This document shows, one piece after another, positions 17,768 to 26,465 of a stretch of 64,000 nt of DNA. The stretch spans positions 1 to 64,000 of the forward strand of contig NZ_JACVVP010000036.1 of NCBI RefSeq assembly GCF_014534745.1, given 5' to 3'. The DNA comes from Flammeovirga sp. EKP202 (GTDB lineage Bacteria > Bacteroidota > Bacteroidia > Cytophagales > Flammeovirgaceae). A program made the translations under genes and the position numbers. Each line of letters starts with the position of its first letter. Positions within the stretch are counted from its first letter, which is position 1. A model generated the notes under the pieces. That model searched no databases and was not told the DNA's origin. It was given only the letters and a program-made list of their open reading frames with translations.

Positions 17768-19216
17768 CTATCTCGCAACTACGGCAACTTTCTGAGGACG
17801 TTGGATCGTAATTTTCTTGCCCGTCTTTTTCGCATTTTTGACAGTAGAAAGGTCTTTCAAACTATCCAATACGCATCCCGTGGGACATGCCACTCTACAC
17901 CAAAGCATCGGGTATTTTACCGATATTCCTATGAATGCAAGAGAGACGTAAAACCAATACGATGAGAATTCGCTACTGAATAAATCGGGGAACAACTCAT
18001 AGTTACCAAACTCTTTATAACCGTAGACAAAACCTCCGAAAAGAACGATTGTCAAAGCATATCGGATGTATTCCGCTTGTTTGTTGGTGATGAATAATTT
18101 CTTTGATTTGAATGGTGAATATTTCAAAGAGATCATCTGTGCTGCTCCAAATGGACATACATAAGAACAATAGGCATTTTTGCCCCAAATTGCTGAAAGT
18201 AATGTCATCAATGCATATATGCTCAAGAAAAGAGAGACTTCCGTTCCCATAAATGGCATCAGATAAGTGATGTAAGTGAACGAAGAGTTCATTCCAAAAC
18301 CGATATAAGCCATTGTGAAAATAGAAACTGCCAATCTAGTTTTCTTTGTTTTCTTAATCTGTGGCAACATTGCAAATAAGAATATTGCTCCGATGACAAT
18401 GATGTGTACAATCCACCAATACGTTAATTCTGCTTGTACATGGAAGCCGTCCAAATCATAGTCATAATAGGTCGACAAAATTTGAGGTGCCGTAACTGTA
18501 AACGCTTCCGTAACCCCATCTGCCATTGCTTTTGTAGTAATTGTTGCTCCTGAAATGGCATCAATCACATGATCATTATCTCTTGTACTTAAGTTTCTGT
18601 ACTGGTCTAAATATGAACTTCTTAATACTTTTCTTAAGTAGCTTTCAGTTTCTTTTGAAGTAATGTAGGATACTTCATTCAACATGCCTCCCAAGGTCAT
18701 TTCCATTCCCATATAAATAGGTCCAGAAAAGCCTTGAACAGTGTTGTGAAGCATATTCTCAAAGTAAAGTGATCTTAGTCTTCCGCTTTGATAAATTTCT
18801 GCATAGCAAAGGTCTCCTTTCATCTTTACGACTACCTCTGCATCATTTTCATATTTCTCTTTTAGTCTTGTTGCAATGTCTTGGGCCCACTCCTTATTGT
18901 GAAGTGATTCGCCCATTCCAGAATGAAAAGAAATCATTCCAGCTTCTTTTGTTCGTTTTTTAGCAATTGGTCTTACCATACCATATTCCCCCAACACATA
19001 ACTTCTCCCCTCTGAAATCATCCCTGCTTGCACGGTATGCTTCACAGCAAAATCGGTTACTAATTTTGGAGCAAAGAATTCATTTTCGATGGTCGAAATA
19101 TTCTCATGTAAGTCAGTTCTTTCCAATGGACCATAATATGCGAAGAATCCAAACACACCAAAAACAAGGATAGTAAGAATAGACTTTCTATAATCTATTT
19201 TTAATTGCTGTTTCAT
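17768..19216 (-). CDS. FMN-binding, NosR/NapH-like membrane electron-transfer protein
   Basis: 482 aa. An N-terminal membrane anchor (about 12-28) leads to a periplasmic FMN-binding domain with the covalent-flavin motif SGAT (222-225, DAISGATITT). About five membrane helices follow, with two cysteine motifs, CSYVCP (350-355) and CRVACPTGC (440-448), as in NosR/NapH-type proteins that carry electrons across the membrane. There is no classical CxxCxxCxxxCP ferredoxin cluster. Lying between the chelatase-like lipoprotein and the haem receptor on one strand, it may supply electrons for haem or ferric-iron reduction (inference). ATG start at 19216. The lysine-rich tail (KNAKKTGKKITIQ) is cytoplasmic. 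Confidence 0.85.
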   Translation of the reverse strand: MKQQLKIDYRKSILTILVFGVFGFFAYYGPLERTDLHENISTIENEFFAPKLVTDFAVKHTVQAGMISEGRSYVLGEYGMVRPIAKKRTKEAGMISFHSGMGESLHNKEWAQDIATRLKEKYENDAEVVVKMKGDLCYAEIYQSGRLRSLYFENMLHNTVQGFSGPIYMGMEMTLGGMLNEVSYITSKETESYLRKVLRSSYLDQYRNLSTRDNDHVIDAISGATITTKAMADGVTEAFTVTAPQILSTYYDYDLDGFHVQAELTYWWIVHIIVIGAIFLFAMLPQIKKTKKTRLAVSIFTMAYIGFGMNSSFTYITYLMPFMGTEVSLFLSIYALMTLLSAIWGKNAYCSYVCPFGAAQMISLKYSPFKSKKLFITNKQAEYIRYALTIVLFGGFVYGYKEFGNYELFPDLFSSEFSSYWFYVSLAFIGISVKYPMLWCRVACPTGCVLDSLKDLSTVKNAKKTGKKITIQRPQKVAVVAR

Positions 19217-19294
19217 AAATCTACTTCTACAAAACCGGTATTACACTTTCAAATAACGGAATTATATAAACTTAATATTGTCTTTCTTTAATAT

Positions 19295-19437
19295 CGCAAG
19301 TGTTAAGCCGGTAGGCGTCACTTGTGATACAATATTGGCGAAGTCTCCCGACTTCGAAGTACAGGAGGTCTTTTGTCATCGAAGTCGGGAGACTTCGCCA
19401 AAAGTCAGTTCCAAGTGACGCTATCGCTTAACACTTG
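19295..19437. repeat. Cruciform-forming inverted-repeat element, copy 1
   Basis: Perfect 23-bp inverted arms (19335-19357 and 19379-19401, core GAAGTCTCCCGACTTC), each also able to fold on itself. They are nested inside outer arms CAAGTGTTAAGC (19297 on) and GCTTAACACTTG (to 19437). A second copy lies at 61563-61711. It fills the space between two iron-related genes. Confidence 0.85.
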
Positions 19438-19451
19438 AAACATATTAATTA

Positions 19452-20402
19452 CTATTTAGTAGCTACTGTTTTACCTTTTACTTCAGCAACAGTTTCCGCT
19501 ACGATCTTGACCACCCACTTATTGATATTCGCATCTGGAAGAATCGCATCTTGCTTGTAAACTACACGCTTTTGATCTGCTACCATATCCACACCTTTTT
19601 GGATGATTTCACCTTGGAAGTGCTCATCATTGGCTACTAATACTGGGATAACGATTGCTCTTTCTTCTAAATCTAAGATTTGATCAATGGCTTTTTTCGT
19701 AGGTTCAGAAGAGTATCTTACTAAGTGACCGCACCATCCGTAAGAAATAGAACCAATACCTGTTTGTGCTTTTAAATAACGACCGATATCCTCTACCATT
19801 TCTTCCCATTGTTGGTTAAACTCCTCATCACCATAAGCGATTAAAGCTACACCTTCGTCACCAGAACCGTTAGATAATGCTTTGGCTCTGCGTGTAATAT
19901 TTTTCTTTAATACTGTAGGGAAATCTAAAAGTGGTGTTACAATCACTCTTGCTTTAGAAGTATACGTCTCTATTCCTTCTTCTTTTAAGCTTGCTTTTAC
20001 CTTAGGATCATTGGCTAATCCAACAATGTTCGGAATATCGTTAGAGGTATGTGATGAAATCGTCAAGAAGATGGGCACTACAATTACTCTATCGTAGTTT
20101 TCTTCATCAAATTTCTTCATTTGAGTAGCAATTGATGGCTCTGTATACTCCATAAATGCTGTACGAACGTCAGTGATTTCACCACTTTTCATGATATCAT
20201 CTTTGACGTCTATCTCAATATCTTTTAGCATTTGTCTCCACCCTTTAGAGTGAGATCCATGATTTACCAATAATACACCGATTTTTTCACCTGTAGTTGA
20301 ATTGGATGCAGTTTCACTCTCTTGGTTTTTCTTCTCTCCTGTTGCACAAGAAAAAGCAACCAATGATACTAAAGCGAAAAGGAATGAGTTGAATAATTTC
20401 AT
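19452..20402 (-). CDS. CbiX/CbiK-like chelatase-fold lipoprotein
   Basis: 316 aa with a type II signal peptide (lipobox VAFSC, Cys 19). Two tandem halves show the sirohydrochlorin cobaltochelatase fold: GVLLVNHGSHSKGW (about 42-55, His48/His51) with IFLTISSHTSNDIP, and VALIAYGDEEFNQQW with PVLVANDEHFQGEI. Cytoplasmic family members insert cobalt or iron into tetrapyrroles. An exported, lipidated version among haem-uptake genes suggests haem binding or metal removal in the envelope (inference). ATG start at 20402. Its promoter (TACATTTG -7 box at 20436-20443) carries a TTTAGATTAATTA box just downstream, shared with neighbouring iron genes. Confidence 0.85.
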   Translation of the reverse strand: MKLFNSFLFALVSLVAFSCATGEKKNQESETASNSTTGEKIGVLLVNHGSHSKGWRQMLKDIEIDVKDDIMKSGEITDVRTAFMEYTEPSIATQMKKFDEENYDRVIVVPIFLTISSHTSNDIPNIVGLANDPKVKASLKEEGIETYTSKARVIVTPLLDFPTVLKKNITRRAKALSNGSGDEGVALIAYGDEEFNQQWEEMVEDIGRYLKAQTGIGSISYGWCGHLVRYSSEPTKKAIDQILDLEERAIVIPVLVANDEHFQGEIIQKGVDMVADQKRVVYKQDAILPDANINKWVVKIVAETVAEVKGKTVATK

Positions 20403-20411
20403 TGTTATTTG

Positions 20412-20443
20412 TAATTAATCTAAATAAGGATACTACAAATGTA
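20412..20443 (-). promoter_or_regulatory. Promoter and candidate iron operator of chelatase-like gene
   Basis: On the minus strand, -7 box TACATTTG (20436-20443) is followed by TTATTTAGATTAATTA (20413-20428). The box reads TAATTAATCTAAATAA on the plus strand and resembles boxes at 20618-20635 and 21761-21776. Confidence 0.5.
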
Positions 20444-20617
20444 GGGTGAAAGATGCTTAAAGGTTTATCGAAAACGGAAATCATTTTTTCGAAATCGGAA
20501 AAACATTACTTACACCATTCGATAAAACACCTCAACAATAACAGTAAATAACTGATTACTAGATTAATACAATTTAATTATGTTTATAAAAACAGAATCA
20601 CAACTCTTTTACTATTT

Positions 20618-20645
20618 TTAATTAATCTAAATTAAACTACTTTTG
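20618..20645 (+). promoter_or_regulatory. Promoter and candidate iron operator of AraC-family gene
   Basis: TTAATTAATCTAAATTAAAC lies directly before the -7 box TACTTTTG (20638-20645), so a repressor bound there would block RNA polymerase. The rest of 20403-20741 is AT-rich divergent promoter DNA without genes. Confidence 0.5.
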
Positions 20646-20741
20646 TGATAGAAATTATTAGAGAAATCTATTATAATTCGACACTACAACTAATCAATTT
20701 AATTAGGTTATCAGATTTTTTTCCGATCAGAAAATAAAGCA

Positions 20742-21689
20742 ATGCTTCACTTTTTTAATAAAATAAATAAGCAGAATACAGTCATTATTTCTTCAAAAGA
20801 AGAATTTGGATTATTAAATGAACATAGGCAGTATTTACCTCACTTCGGAACGGGTGATGTGAAAGCGATCTCTTATGAGTCATGGGCTATTTATTTAATT
20901 CAACTAGAAAAATGTTTATTTAAACATGAAGCATTTCATGTAGCCACAAAGAGTAAGTGTATTGTATTTAACTTAGATCAAAAGAACGAAGTGGAGTGGT
21001 CTTCTCATCAAGAAAAAGTTCATAAGATCAAACCTCAAACTGCCACCTTTTTTAATACAATTGACAGGAGTTTTGAGTTAAACCTTACCAAACCGATCAA
21101 TATTTTGATCATCGAACTAAGAGAAAATTACTTTGAACAAGGGCTTTTCCATCCTTCTTTAAAGCAACTTATACTGGCGGTATTTAATGATAACGATCGA
21201 TTATCTTTTTCAATTTCTAAACAACTTTCTGTTTACATAGAAGAAATCAATCAATCAACCAAAAGGGGTGTTTGTCAGTTGATGTTTCTGAATGCGAAGA
21301 TATTTGAAGTGCTTTCTGAAATTACCGATGACCTTGAAACACTACCTGATATTGACTCCATTCATCCCTACCAAGAACAATTGGATCAAATCAAAAGCCT
21401 TATTGACTCAAAGCTTCATATTCAATTTTCGATTACAGAATTAGCCAAGAACGTAGGGTTAAACACCTCCTATCTAAAAAAGTATTTTAAAGAAGCTTTC
21501 AATGAAACGATCTTTGAATATGCCACCAGAAAAAGAATTGAATACGCTAAGGAACTTTTAGAAACAACAGACCTACCAATATCTTCTATTTCTGAAAAAA
21601 TAGGCTATCAACAAGGAGCACATTTCTCCTATGCCTTCAAGAAAAATACTGGACAAACACCGAATCAATACCGAAAAAACTTCAATTAA
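20742..21689 (+). CDS. AraC-family transcriptional regulator
   Basis: 315 aa. The N-terminal two thirds are a ligand-sensing domain without close match. The last ~100 residues are an AraC double helix-turn-helix (IQFSITELAKNVGLNTSYLKK ending in the family signature KIGYQQGAHFSYAFKKNTGQ). ATG start at 20742. It lies directly upstream of, and in line with, a siderophore receptor gene. By analogy with PchR-type regulators it probably activates that receptor when the siderophore is present (inference). Its promoter carries the shared TCTAAAT box, so it is likely iron-regulated itself. Confidence 0.9.
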   Translation: MLHFFNKINKQNTVIISSKEEFGLLNEHRQYLPHFGTGDVKAISYESWAIYLIQLEKCLFKHEAFHVATKSKCIVFNLDQKNEVEWSSHQEKVHKIKPQTATFFNTIDRSFELNLTKPINILIIELRENYFEQGLFHPSLKQLILAVFNDNDRLSFSISKQLSVYIEEINQSTKRGVCQLMFLNAKIFEVLSEITDDLETLPDIDSIHPYQEQLDQIKSLIDSKLHIQFSITELAKNVGLNTSYLKKYFKEAFNETIFEYATRKRIEYAKELLETTDLPISSISEKIGYQQGAHFSYAFKKNTGQTPNQYRKNFN

Positions 21690-21760
21690 CATCTTTTAAA
21701 TCAACCACCTACCATCTGTTAATTTGGAATTATTAAAAAAGTAACAATCCGCAAAATGGA

Positions 21761-21787
21761 ATCAGTCTAAATAAAGGATTATGTTTG
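21761..21787 (+). promoter_or_regulatory. Promoter and candidate iron operator of siderophore receptor
   Basis: ATCAGTCTAAATAAAGGAT immediately precedes the -7 box TATGTTTG (21780-21787). The start codon is 29 bp further on at 21816. The TCTAAAT core matches the boxes at 20413 and 20618. Confidence 0.5.
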
Positions 21788-21815
21788 CAACTGAAACAAT
21801 TCACTTTATTAGACC

Positions 21816-24143
21816 ATGACTATTTTAAGACTTACCCTAATTTTATTACTATCTCCAATTATTCTGTTAGCTCAACAATCCGTGTCAGGTAAAGTAACAG
21901 ATCAAAATGGAGAAGCACTTCCGAGTGTAAGTGTGGGTATACTCAATACAAGTATCAGTCAAACGACTACTAATGAAGGTCATTTTACATTAAAAAATGT
22001 CCCTGAAGGTCAACACCAACTTATTGCCTATTTTGTTGGTTATGAGAAATCTGTCACAAATATTGAGATCAAAAGTGGAGAAGATTTGAACCTGTCTCTT
22101 ACTTTAAAAGAAAATACTAGAGAACTTCAGCAAGTAGAAATACTTGGAGTAGAAGAAGAATCCTACAACAACTCCTATACTTTTAGTGCAACAAGAACGG
22201 GGACGCTTATCAAAGATGTTCCTCAATCCATTTCTACCGTTACAAAAGAATTAATTATCGATCAGCAAGCCTACTATTTAGGTGATGTTGTAAGAAATAT
22301 TGCAGGTGTAAGTCAGTACACTATATATAATGACTTTGCAGTGAGAGGGTACAGAAACCAAGATGGTCAATTGGTCAACGGTCTGAAAACCAACTTAAAT
22401 TCATGGACTCAACCTATTATTGGGCTTTATGAAAGAGTGGAAGTTATCAAAGGACCAGCCTCAGCTTTATTTGCCAATGCTAACCCGGGTGGTACCATCA
22501 ACTTCGTAACCAAAAAACCTTTAACTACACAACAAGGTACAGCAACCGTTTCTGCAGGTAGTTTTAATACGTACAGCGCTAATGTTGATGTTACAGGTCC
22601 ACTTACTAACAACAAAAAATTGCTTTATCGTTTAAACGCTGGATACCAAACCACAGATACTTTCAGAGACAATAGTGGTGGCGAATCGTATTATGTTGCC
22701 CCATCCATTTCATACATTCCTTCTGATAATACAAGGTTCAATGTGGACATGGTTTACATGAAAAACAATACAATCCTTGACCGAGGGAAACCCAATTACG
22801 AAGGAAGTAAAGATTTGAATCAAACGCCTATCAACTTGTCTACTTCTCAGCCGGGAGATCATATGAATAATGAAGATTTATACATTACATTTTCTTGGAA
22901 TCAAAAAATTACAGACTGGCTGTCGTTTAACTCTTCTTATTTGATGTTTAGATCTAATTCAGATTTAGCTGAGCACAGAACGAACGGAAAGTACATTACT
23001 CCAAGTGTACTTGAGATGCGTTACGTGGAAAGAGAGGAATACAAGAACTCTGATAATATCACCAACTACTTTGTTTCAAAATTCAATACCGGTAAAGTAA
23101 AACATACTGTAATGGTAGGAATGGATTACAGTGAAAAAATATATGATAAAAACGAGAGACAAGCTCGTGGTGAAGCTCAGGGTGTTCCTAATTTTGATTT
23201 GGATAATCCTCAATACGGAAATAGCAACCCTGCGGATTATGATTTCGACCCGAAAAGAACTATCCACATGGGAACTACAGCATATACTAAAAACTACACC
23301 ACTGGTTTTTACATTCAAGAACAACTCAATTACAAGAAATTAAATGTATTAGTAGGGCTCCGTCAAGAGTTTTATAAAGATGTACGTTTGGAAAATGGTA
23401 ATGAACTAACCAAAGAGCAATCGGCATTACTTCCCCGTTTAGGCATCACCTATGAGTTGACGAATACCATTAACTTATACGGTACGTACACTGAAGGTTT
23501 TGAACCACAAGACTTTGGTATGAATGCTGAGCAAAATGGAGGACCTTTTGATCCGAGAATCTCCAGCATGTGGGAAACAGGTTTGAAAGGAGAGTTTTTC
23601 GATGGAAGGTTGTCTGCAACTACCTCTGTCTATTGGATCACGGTCAACAATATTTTGGTACAAGACCCTAATGATGTGGATCGTCTGATACAAAGAGGCC
23701 AAGAACAATCGAAAGGTTTTGAAATTGAAGTCAACGGACAAATCACAAAAAACCTAAGTTTAACGACTAATTATGCCTTCAACAACGCCATTATCACCGA
23801 GTCAGATAATCCTGATGAAATCGGAAAACAAAAGGAAAATGCTCCTCAAAACCAAGCAGGTTTTTGGGCTAAATATGATTTCCTAGAGGGTACTCTAAGA
23901 GGGTTTGGTGTTGGCTTTGGTGGTCAATATATTGGTCAGAGAAATACGAATACTACAGATCTTGTCTTGGACGATTATTTGCTTTGGGATGCGGCTATGT
24001 ATTATAATTTTAAAAACTTCAGAATCTCAGCCAATCTCAAAAATATTACAAACGAAACTTATTATGTAGGCGGTTACAGTTATGATAGAGTTTTCCCTGG
24101 TGCACCAAGGAATTTCACTATTGGTTTGACTTATAAATTCTAA
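21816..24143 (+). CDS. TonB-dependent siderophore receptor
   Basis: 775 aa outer-membrane receptor. Signal peptide MTILRLTLILLLSPIILLAQ; CarboxypepD-like domain (VSGKVTDQNGEALPSVSV, about 22-105); plug domain (TRTGTLIKDVPQSISTVTKE, VRNIAGVSQYTIYNDFAVRG, VIKGPASALFANANPGGTIN), which matches ferrichrome/pyoverdine-type receptors; then a barrel ending in aromatic-terminated FTIGLTYKF. Imports a ferric siderophore using TonB/ExbBD energy. Preceded by an AraC regulator and followed after 65 bp by a PepSY membrane protein, a typical reductive iron-release partner. Start ATG 21816, consistent with the promoter. Confidence 0.93.
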   Translation: MTILRLTLILLLSPIILLAQQSVSGKVTDQNGEALPSVSVGILNTSISQTTTNEGHFTLKNVPEGQHQLIAYFVGYEKSVTNIEIKSGEDLNLSLTLKENTRELQQVEILGVEEESYNNSYTFSATRTGTLIKDVPQSISTVTKELIIDQQAYYLGDVVRNIAGVSQYTIYNDFAVRGYRNQDGQLVNGLKTNLNSWTQPIIGLYERVEVIKGPASALFANANPGGTINFVTKKPLTTQQGTATVSAGSFNTYSANVDVTGPLTNNKKLLYRLNAGYQTTDTFRDNSGGESYYVAPSISYIPSDNTRFNVDMVYMKNNTILDRGKPNYEGSKDLNQTPINLSTSQPGDHMNNEDLYITFSWNQKITDWLSFNSSYLMFRSNSDLAEHRTNGKYITPSVLEMRYVEREEYKNSDNITNYFVSKFNTGKVKHTVMVGMDYSEKIYDKNERQARGEAQGVPNFDLDNPQYGNSNPADYDFDPKRTIHMGTTAYTKNYTTGFYIQEQLNYKKLNVLVGLRQEFYKDVRLENGNELTKEQSALLPRLGITYELTNTINLYGTYTEGFEPQDFGMNAEQNGGPFDPRISSMWETGLKGEFFDGRLSATTSVYWITVNNILVQDPNDVDRLIQRGQEQSKGFEIEVNGQITKNLSLTTNYAFNNAIITESDNPDEIGKQKENAPQNQAGFWAKYDFLEGTLRGFGVGFGGQYIGQRNTNTTDLVLDDYLLWDAAMYYNFKNFRISANLKNITNETYYVGGYSYDRVFPGAPRNFTIGLTYKF

Positions 24144-24174
24144 TACCTTTTTCGGGGTACACAAAATATACAGC

Positions 24175-24196
24175 GGGCAGTCACATAGGACTGCCC
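24175..24196. repeat. REP-like hairpin (GGGCAGTC type)
   Basis: GGGCAGTC-ACATAG-GACTGCCC followed by CTAC. Different stem sequence but the same CCTAC/GTAGG flank as the GTTGCATTGCAAC family. It lies between the receptor and PepSY genes and could act as a processing or attenuation hairpin. Confidence 0.65.
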
Positions 24197-24208
24197 CTAC
24201 GGAACAAT

Positions 24209-25522
24209 ATGATGAATAAAAAGAAACTTTGGAAATGGCATAGCTGGCTAGGACTATATAGTGGTCTTGTAATCTGTATATTGAGTTTTACAGGTGCTTT
24301 GGCTGTTTTCAAAGTTGAAATAGATCACTTATTAAATAAGGAATTATTTTATGTTCCTCCCCAAGAAAAGGTAGGAAACGTCAATCAATACATCTACGCT
24401 ATTCTTGATACATACCCCGAACATAGCGGTTATATTGTTGAACCTGCCGAAGCTGTTGATCGCTCATGGAAAGTATCATTTAGACTTAAAGAAGAAGGAC
24501 GTAATATTGCAAAAGAAGTTTTTTTCAATCCCTACAATGGTGAGGTAGTAGGAGAAAGAGACATGTATAAAACTGTGTCGTTTTTTATTAGAAATATCCA
24601 CGTTAGATTATTTGATCACTGGTATGGAAGACAATGGGTAGGACTGGCAGGCGTATGTATGCTCATTTCACTTACCGTGAGTATTCCATTGTATTTTGAT
24701 TTTACAAAAAAGCAAAAGTTTGGTAAAGTCAGAACCAAAAGAAGCCGTCAGAAATGGGCTGACCTCCATAAATTTATTGGTTTGGCCACCATTGTTTTCC
24801 ATTTGATCATTGCCATTACTGGGGCTTGGCTGGGATTGCAACCCAAAATCCAAAAACCTCTAATGGGCGACCGTCCAGGTATCTACAAACCTACCGAATT
24901 TCCTTTGTCAAAATCAGAAGATAACCGAACAGCGATTGATTTCATCCATCTTCAGACACAAGTCAAAAAAGAATTTCCTGAGTTGACTTCCTTAAAAATC
25001 AAATCCTCTGCTGACGGTAGTCGAACGGTTTCTGTTTTTGGTAATATACCTAGAATGCCCTATGAAAGGCAAACCAATTTTGTCGTCTTTGATAAAGGCG
25101 ATTTATCACCGGTTTATAAACTTGATCTACGAAAAACAGGAATAGGAAGCCATATTTTCTATATGCAAGAAGCCTTGCATTTTGGAGATTTTTGGGGTAC
25201 AGGATTGAAAGTGATCTACTGCTTTTTGGGGTTGATTGGAGGCTTTTTAGGGATCAGTGGTTTCTTTGTTTATTACAAAAGAACGGAGAAGAAAAGAGTG
25301 CAAAAACATCCTCTCTTGACGACCTCCAATATCATTTATGGTTTTACTTTAGGAATTTTATTGATCACCCTATTGATCGCTTACTCAAGTATTACTTTTG
25401 GCGCCGACTACCCTACAAGTACTATTACTACTCCTGCTTTTTATGGACTGATCTGCATCTATATTCTATACCGACTTATTCGGTACTTCAAAACAAAAAA
25501 CCTCAACCATATAAATAGTTGA
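24209..25522 (+). CDS. PepSY-associated membrane protein (iron-regulated, PiuB-like)
   Basis: 437 aa inner-membrane protein with four main helices (about 15-35, 145-165, 190-215, 340-362) and two more at the C-terminus. It has the PepSY_TM pattern: KLWKWHSWLGLYSGL at the N-terminus, DLHKFIGLATIVFHLIIAITGAWL mid-protein and EALHFGDFWGTGLKVIYCFLG later, with repeated conserved His residues that probably bind haem. Such proteins accompany siderophore receptors and are thought to reduce Fe(III)-siderophore in the periplasm. ATG start at 24209, 65 bp after the receptor. The stop codon lies within the left half of its terminator hairpin. Confidence 0.9.
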   Translation: MMNKKKLWKWHSWLGLYSGLVICILSFTGALAVFKVEIDHLLNKELFYVPPQEKVGNVNQYIYAILDTYPEHSGYIVEPAEAVDRSWKVSFRLKEEGRNIAKEVFFNPYNGEVVGERDMYKTVSFFIRNIHVRLFDHWYGRQWVGLAGVCMLISLTVSIPLYFDFTKKQKFGKVRTKRSRQKWADLHKFIGLATIVFHLIIAITGAWLGLQPKIQKPLMGDRPGIYKPTEFPLSKSEDNRTAIDFIHLQTQVKKEFPELTSLKIKSSADGSRTVSVFGNIPRMPYERQTNFVVFDKGDLSPVYKLDLRKTGIGSHIFYMQEALHFGDFWGTGLKVIYCFLGLIGGFLGISGFFVYYKRTEKKRVQKHPLLTTSNIIYGFTLGILLITLLIAYSSITFGADYPTSTITTPAFYGLICIYILYRLIRYFKTKNLNHINS

Positions 25523-25530
25523 GGTTTAAA
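25499..25530 (+). terminator. Terminator overlapping end of PepSY gene
   Basis: AAACCTCAAC and GTTGAGGTTT pair around CATATAAATA. The final codons and stop of the PepSY gene lie inside the stem-loop, an economical overlap of coding and termination signals. Confidence 0.75.
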
Positions 25531-25671
25531 TGTGATTAAGATTTTCTAATCTCATAAAAAATTATAGGAAACTTCAACGAAGAATCATCGTTGATCGACA
25601 CTTTATCATGACTAGAACCTCTAGCCGATAGGGAATTTTATAAACTTATCTCATATAGCAAGTTTATTGGG

Positions 25672-25998
25672 TTATGATGCTTTGCTCAAGATCTTTTCTG
25701 TTTCAATCATTAATAGGGCAATCTGCATTCCTGTCTTCAGGTCTTCAAACTCCTCATGACTCAAACAGTAATTCACTTGTTTATCTTTTGTCTTCAAAAT
25801 CAACCTTCCTTCTCCATCATCAAATTGAAATGAATGTTGATGAAAATCGATACTTGATATCTTTTTAGCGTAATTGAAAAATTCATTTTGTTCAAAATTG
25901 AATAATAGGCCTTTCAGATGTATACCTACTTTTTTACAATCCTGACATTGACTTATAATTAGTTCTTTTTCTGAGTATAATTTCTTTGCTCTACACAT
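25672..25998 (-). CDS. Small conserved Bacteroidota protein (DUF6686-like)
   Basis: 108 aa, soluble. A CxxC pair (CQDCKK, about 18-21) and Cys2 suggest metal binding; the rest alternates strands and ends in a helix (LKTGMQIALLMIETEKIL). It resembles the Bacteroidota-restricted DUF6686 family, from memory of its pattern, with no known function. ATG start at 25998. Monocistronic, convergent with the PepSY gene. Confidence 0.75.
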   Translation of the reverse strand: MCRAKKLYSEKELIISQCQDCKKVGIHLKGLLFNFEQNEFFNYAKKISSIDFHQHSFQFDDGEGRLILKTKDKQVNYCLSHEEFEDLKTGMQIALLMIETEKILSKAS

Positions 25999-26162
25999 TT
26001 CACAATGCTTTTTTATGACTCGATTGTTTGTTTATTATTTTTATTTAGATCAAATATAAATAACAAATTTTGATTTACAATGAAATGCTCATAAATTATA
26101 TGAGAATAAACATATCTTAATACTTTTTTCACTAACTTTGGTTTACAATTTAAGTCGATAAT

Positions 26163-26465
26163 ATGGGGTTTATAGATACACTAAAAAAGAGGTGGAACGT
26201 TAAAAGTGGTTGGCAAGTAGGTGTTATATTACTTGTCTTTGCACTCACTGGTACAACATTTATGTACACTGTAAAGCCTTATGTTTATCCATTATTTGGC
26301 ATTACCAGTGAGACCAGTACTTGGATCAGAGTACTTGCATTTTTCTTTATTGGTCTCCCTTGTTATCAGGTGCTTCTTCTTATTTGGGGAACACTTCTGG
26401 GACAGTTTAAATTTTTCTGGGAATTCGAAAAACGAATGTTTAGAAGAATGATTGGCAAAAAATAG
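26163..26465 (+). CDS. Small two-helix membrane protein (DUF6787-like)
   Basis: 100 aa with two hydrophobic segments (about 19-40 and 57-80) followed by LLGQFKFFWEFEKRMFRRM, a conserved basic/aromatic tail typical of the DUF6787 family of Bacteroidota. Function unknown. Its 3' end overlaps the next gene by 14 bp in another frame, so the two are probably co-translated. Confidence 0.8.
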   Translation: MGFIDTLKKRWNVKSGWQVGVILLVFALTGTTFMYTVKPYVYPLFGITSETSTWIRVLAFFFIGLPCYQVLLLIWGTLLGQFKFFWEFEKRMFRRMIGKK

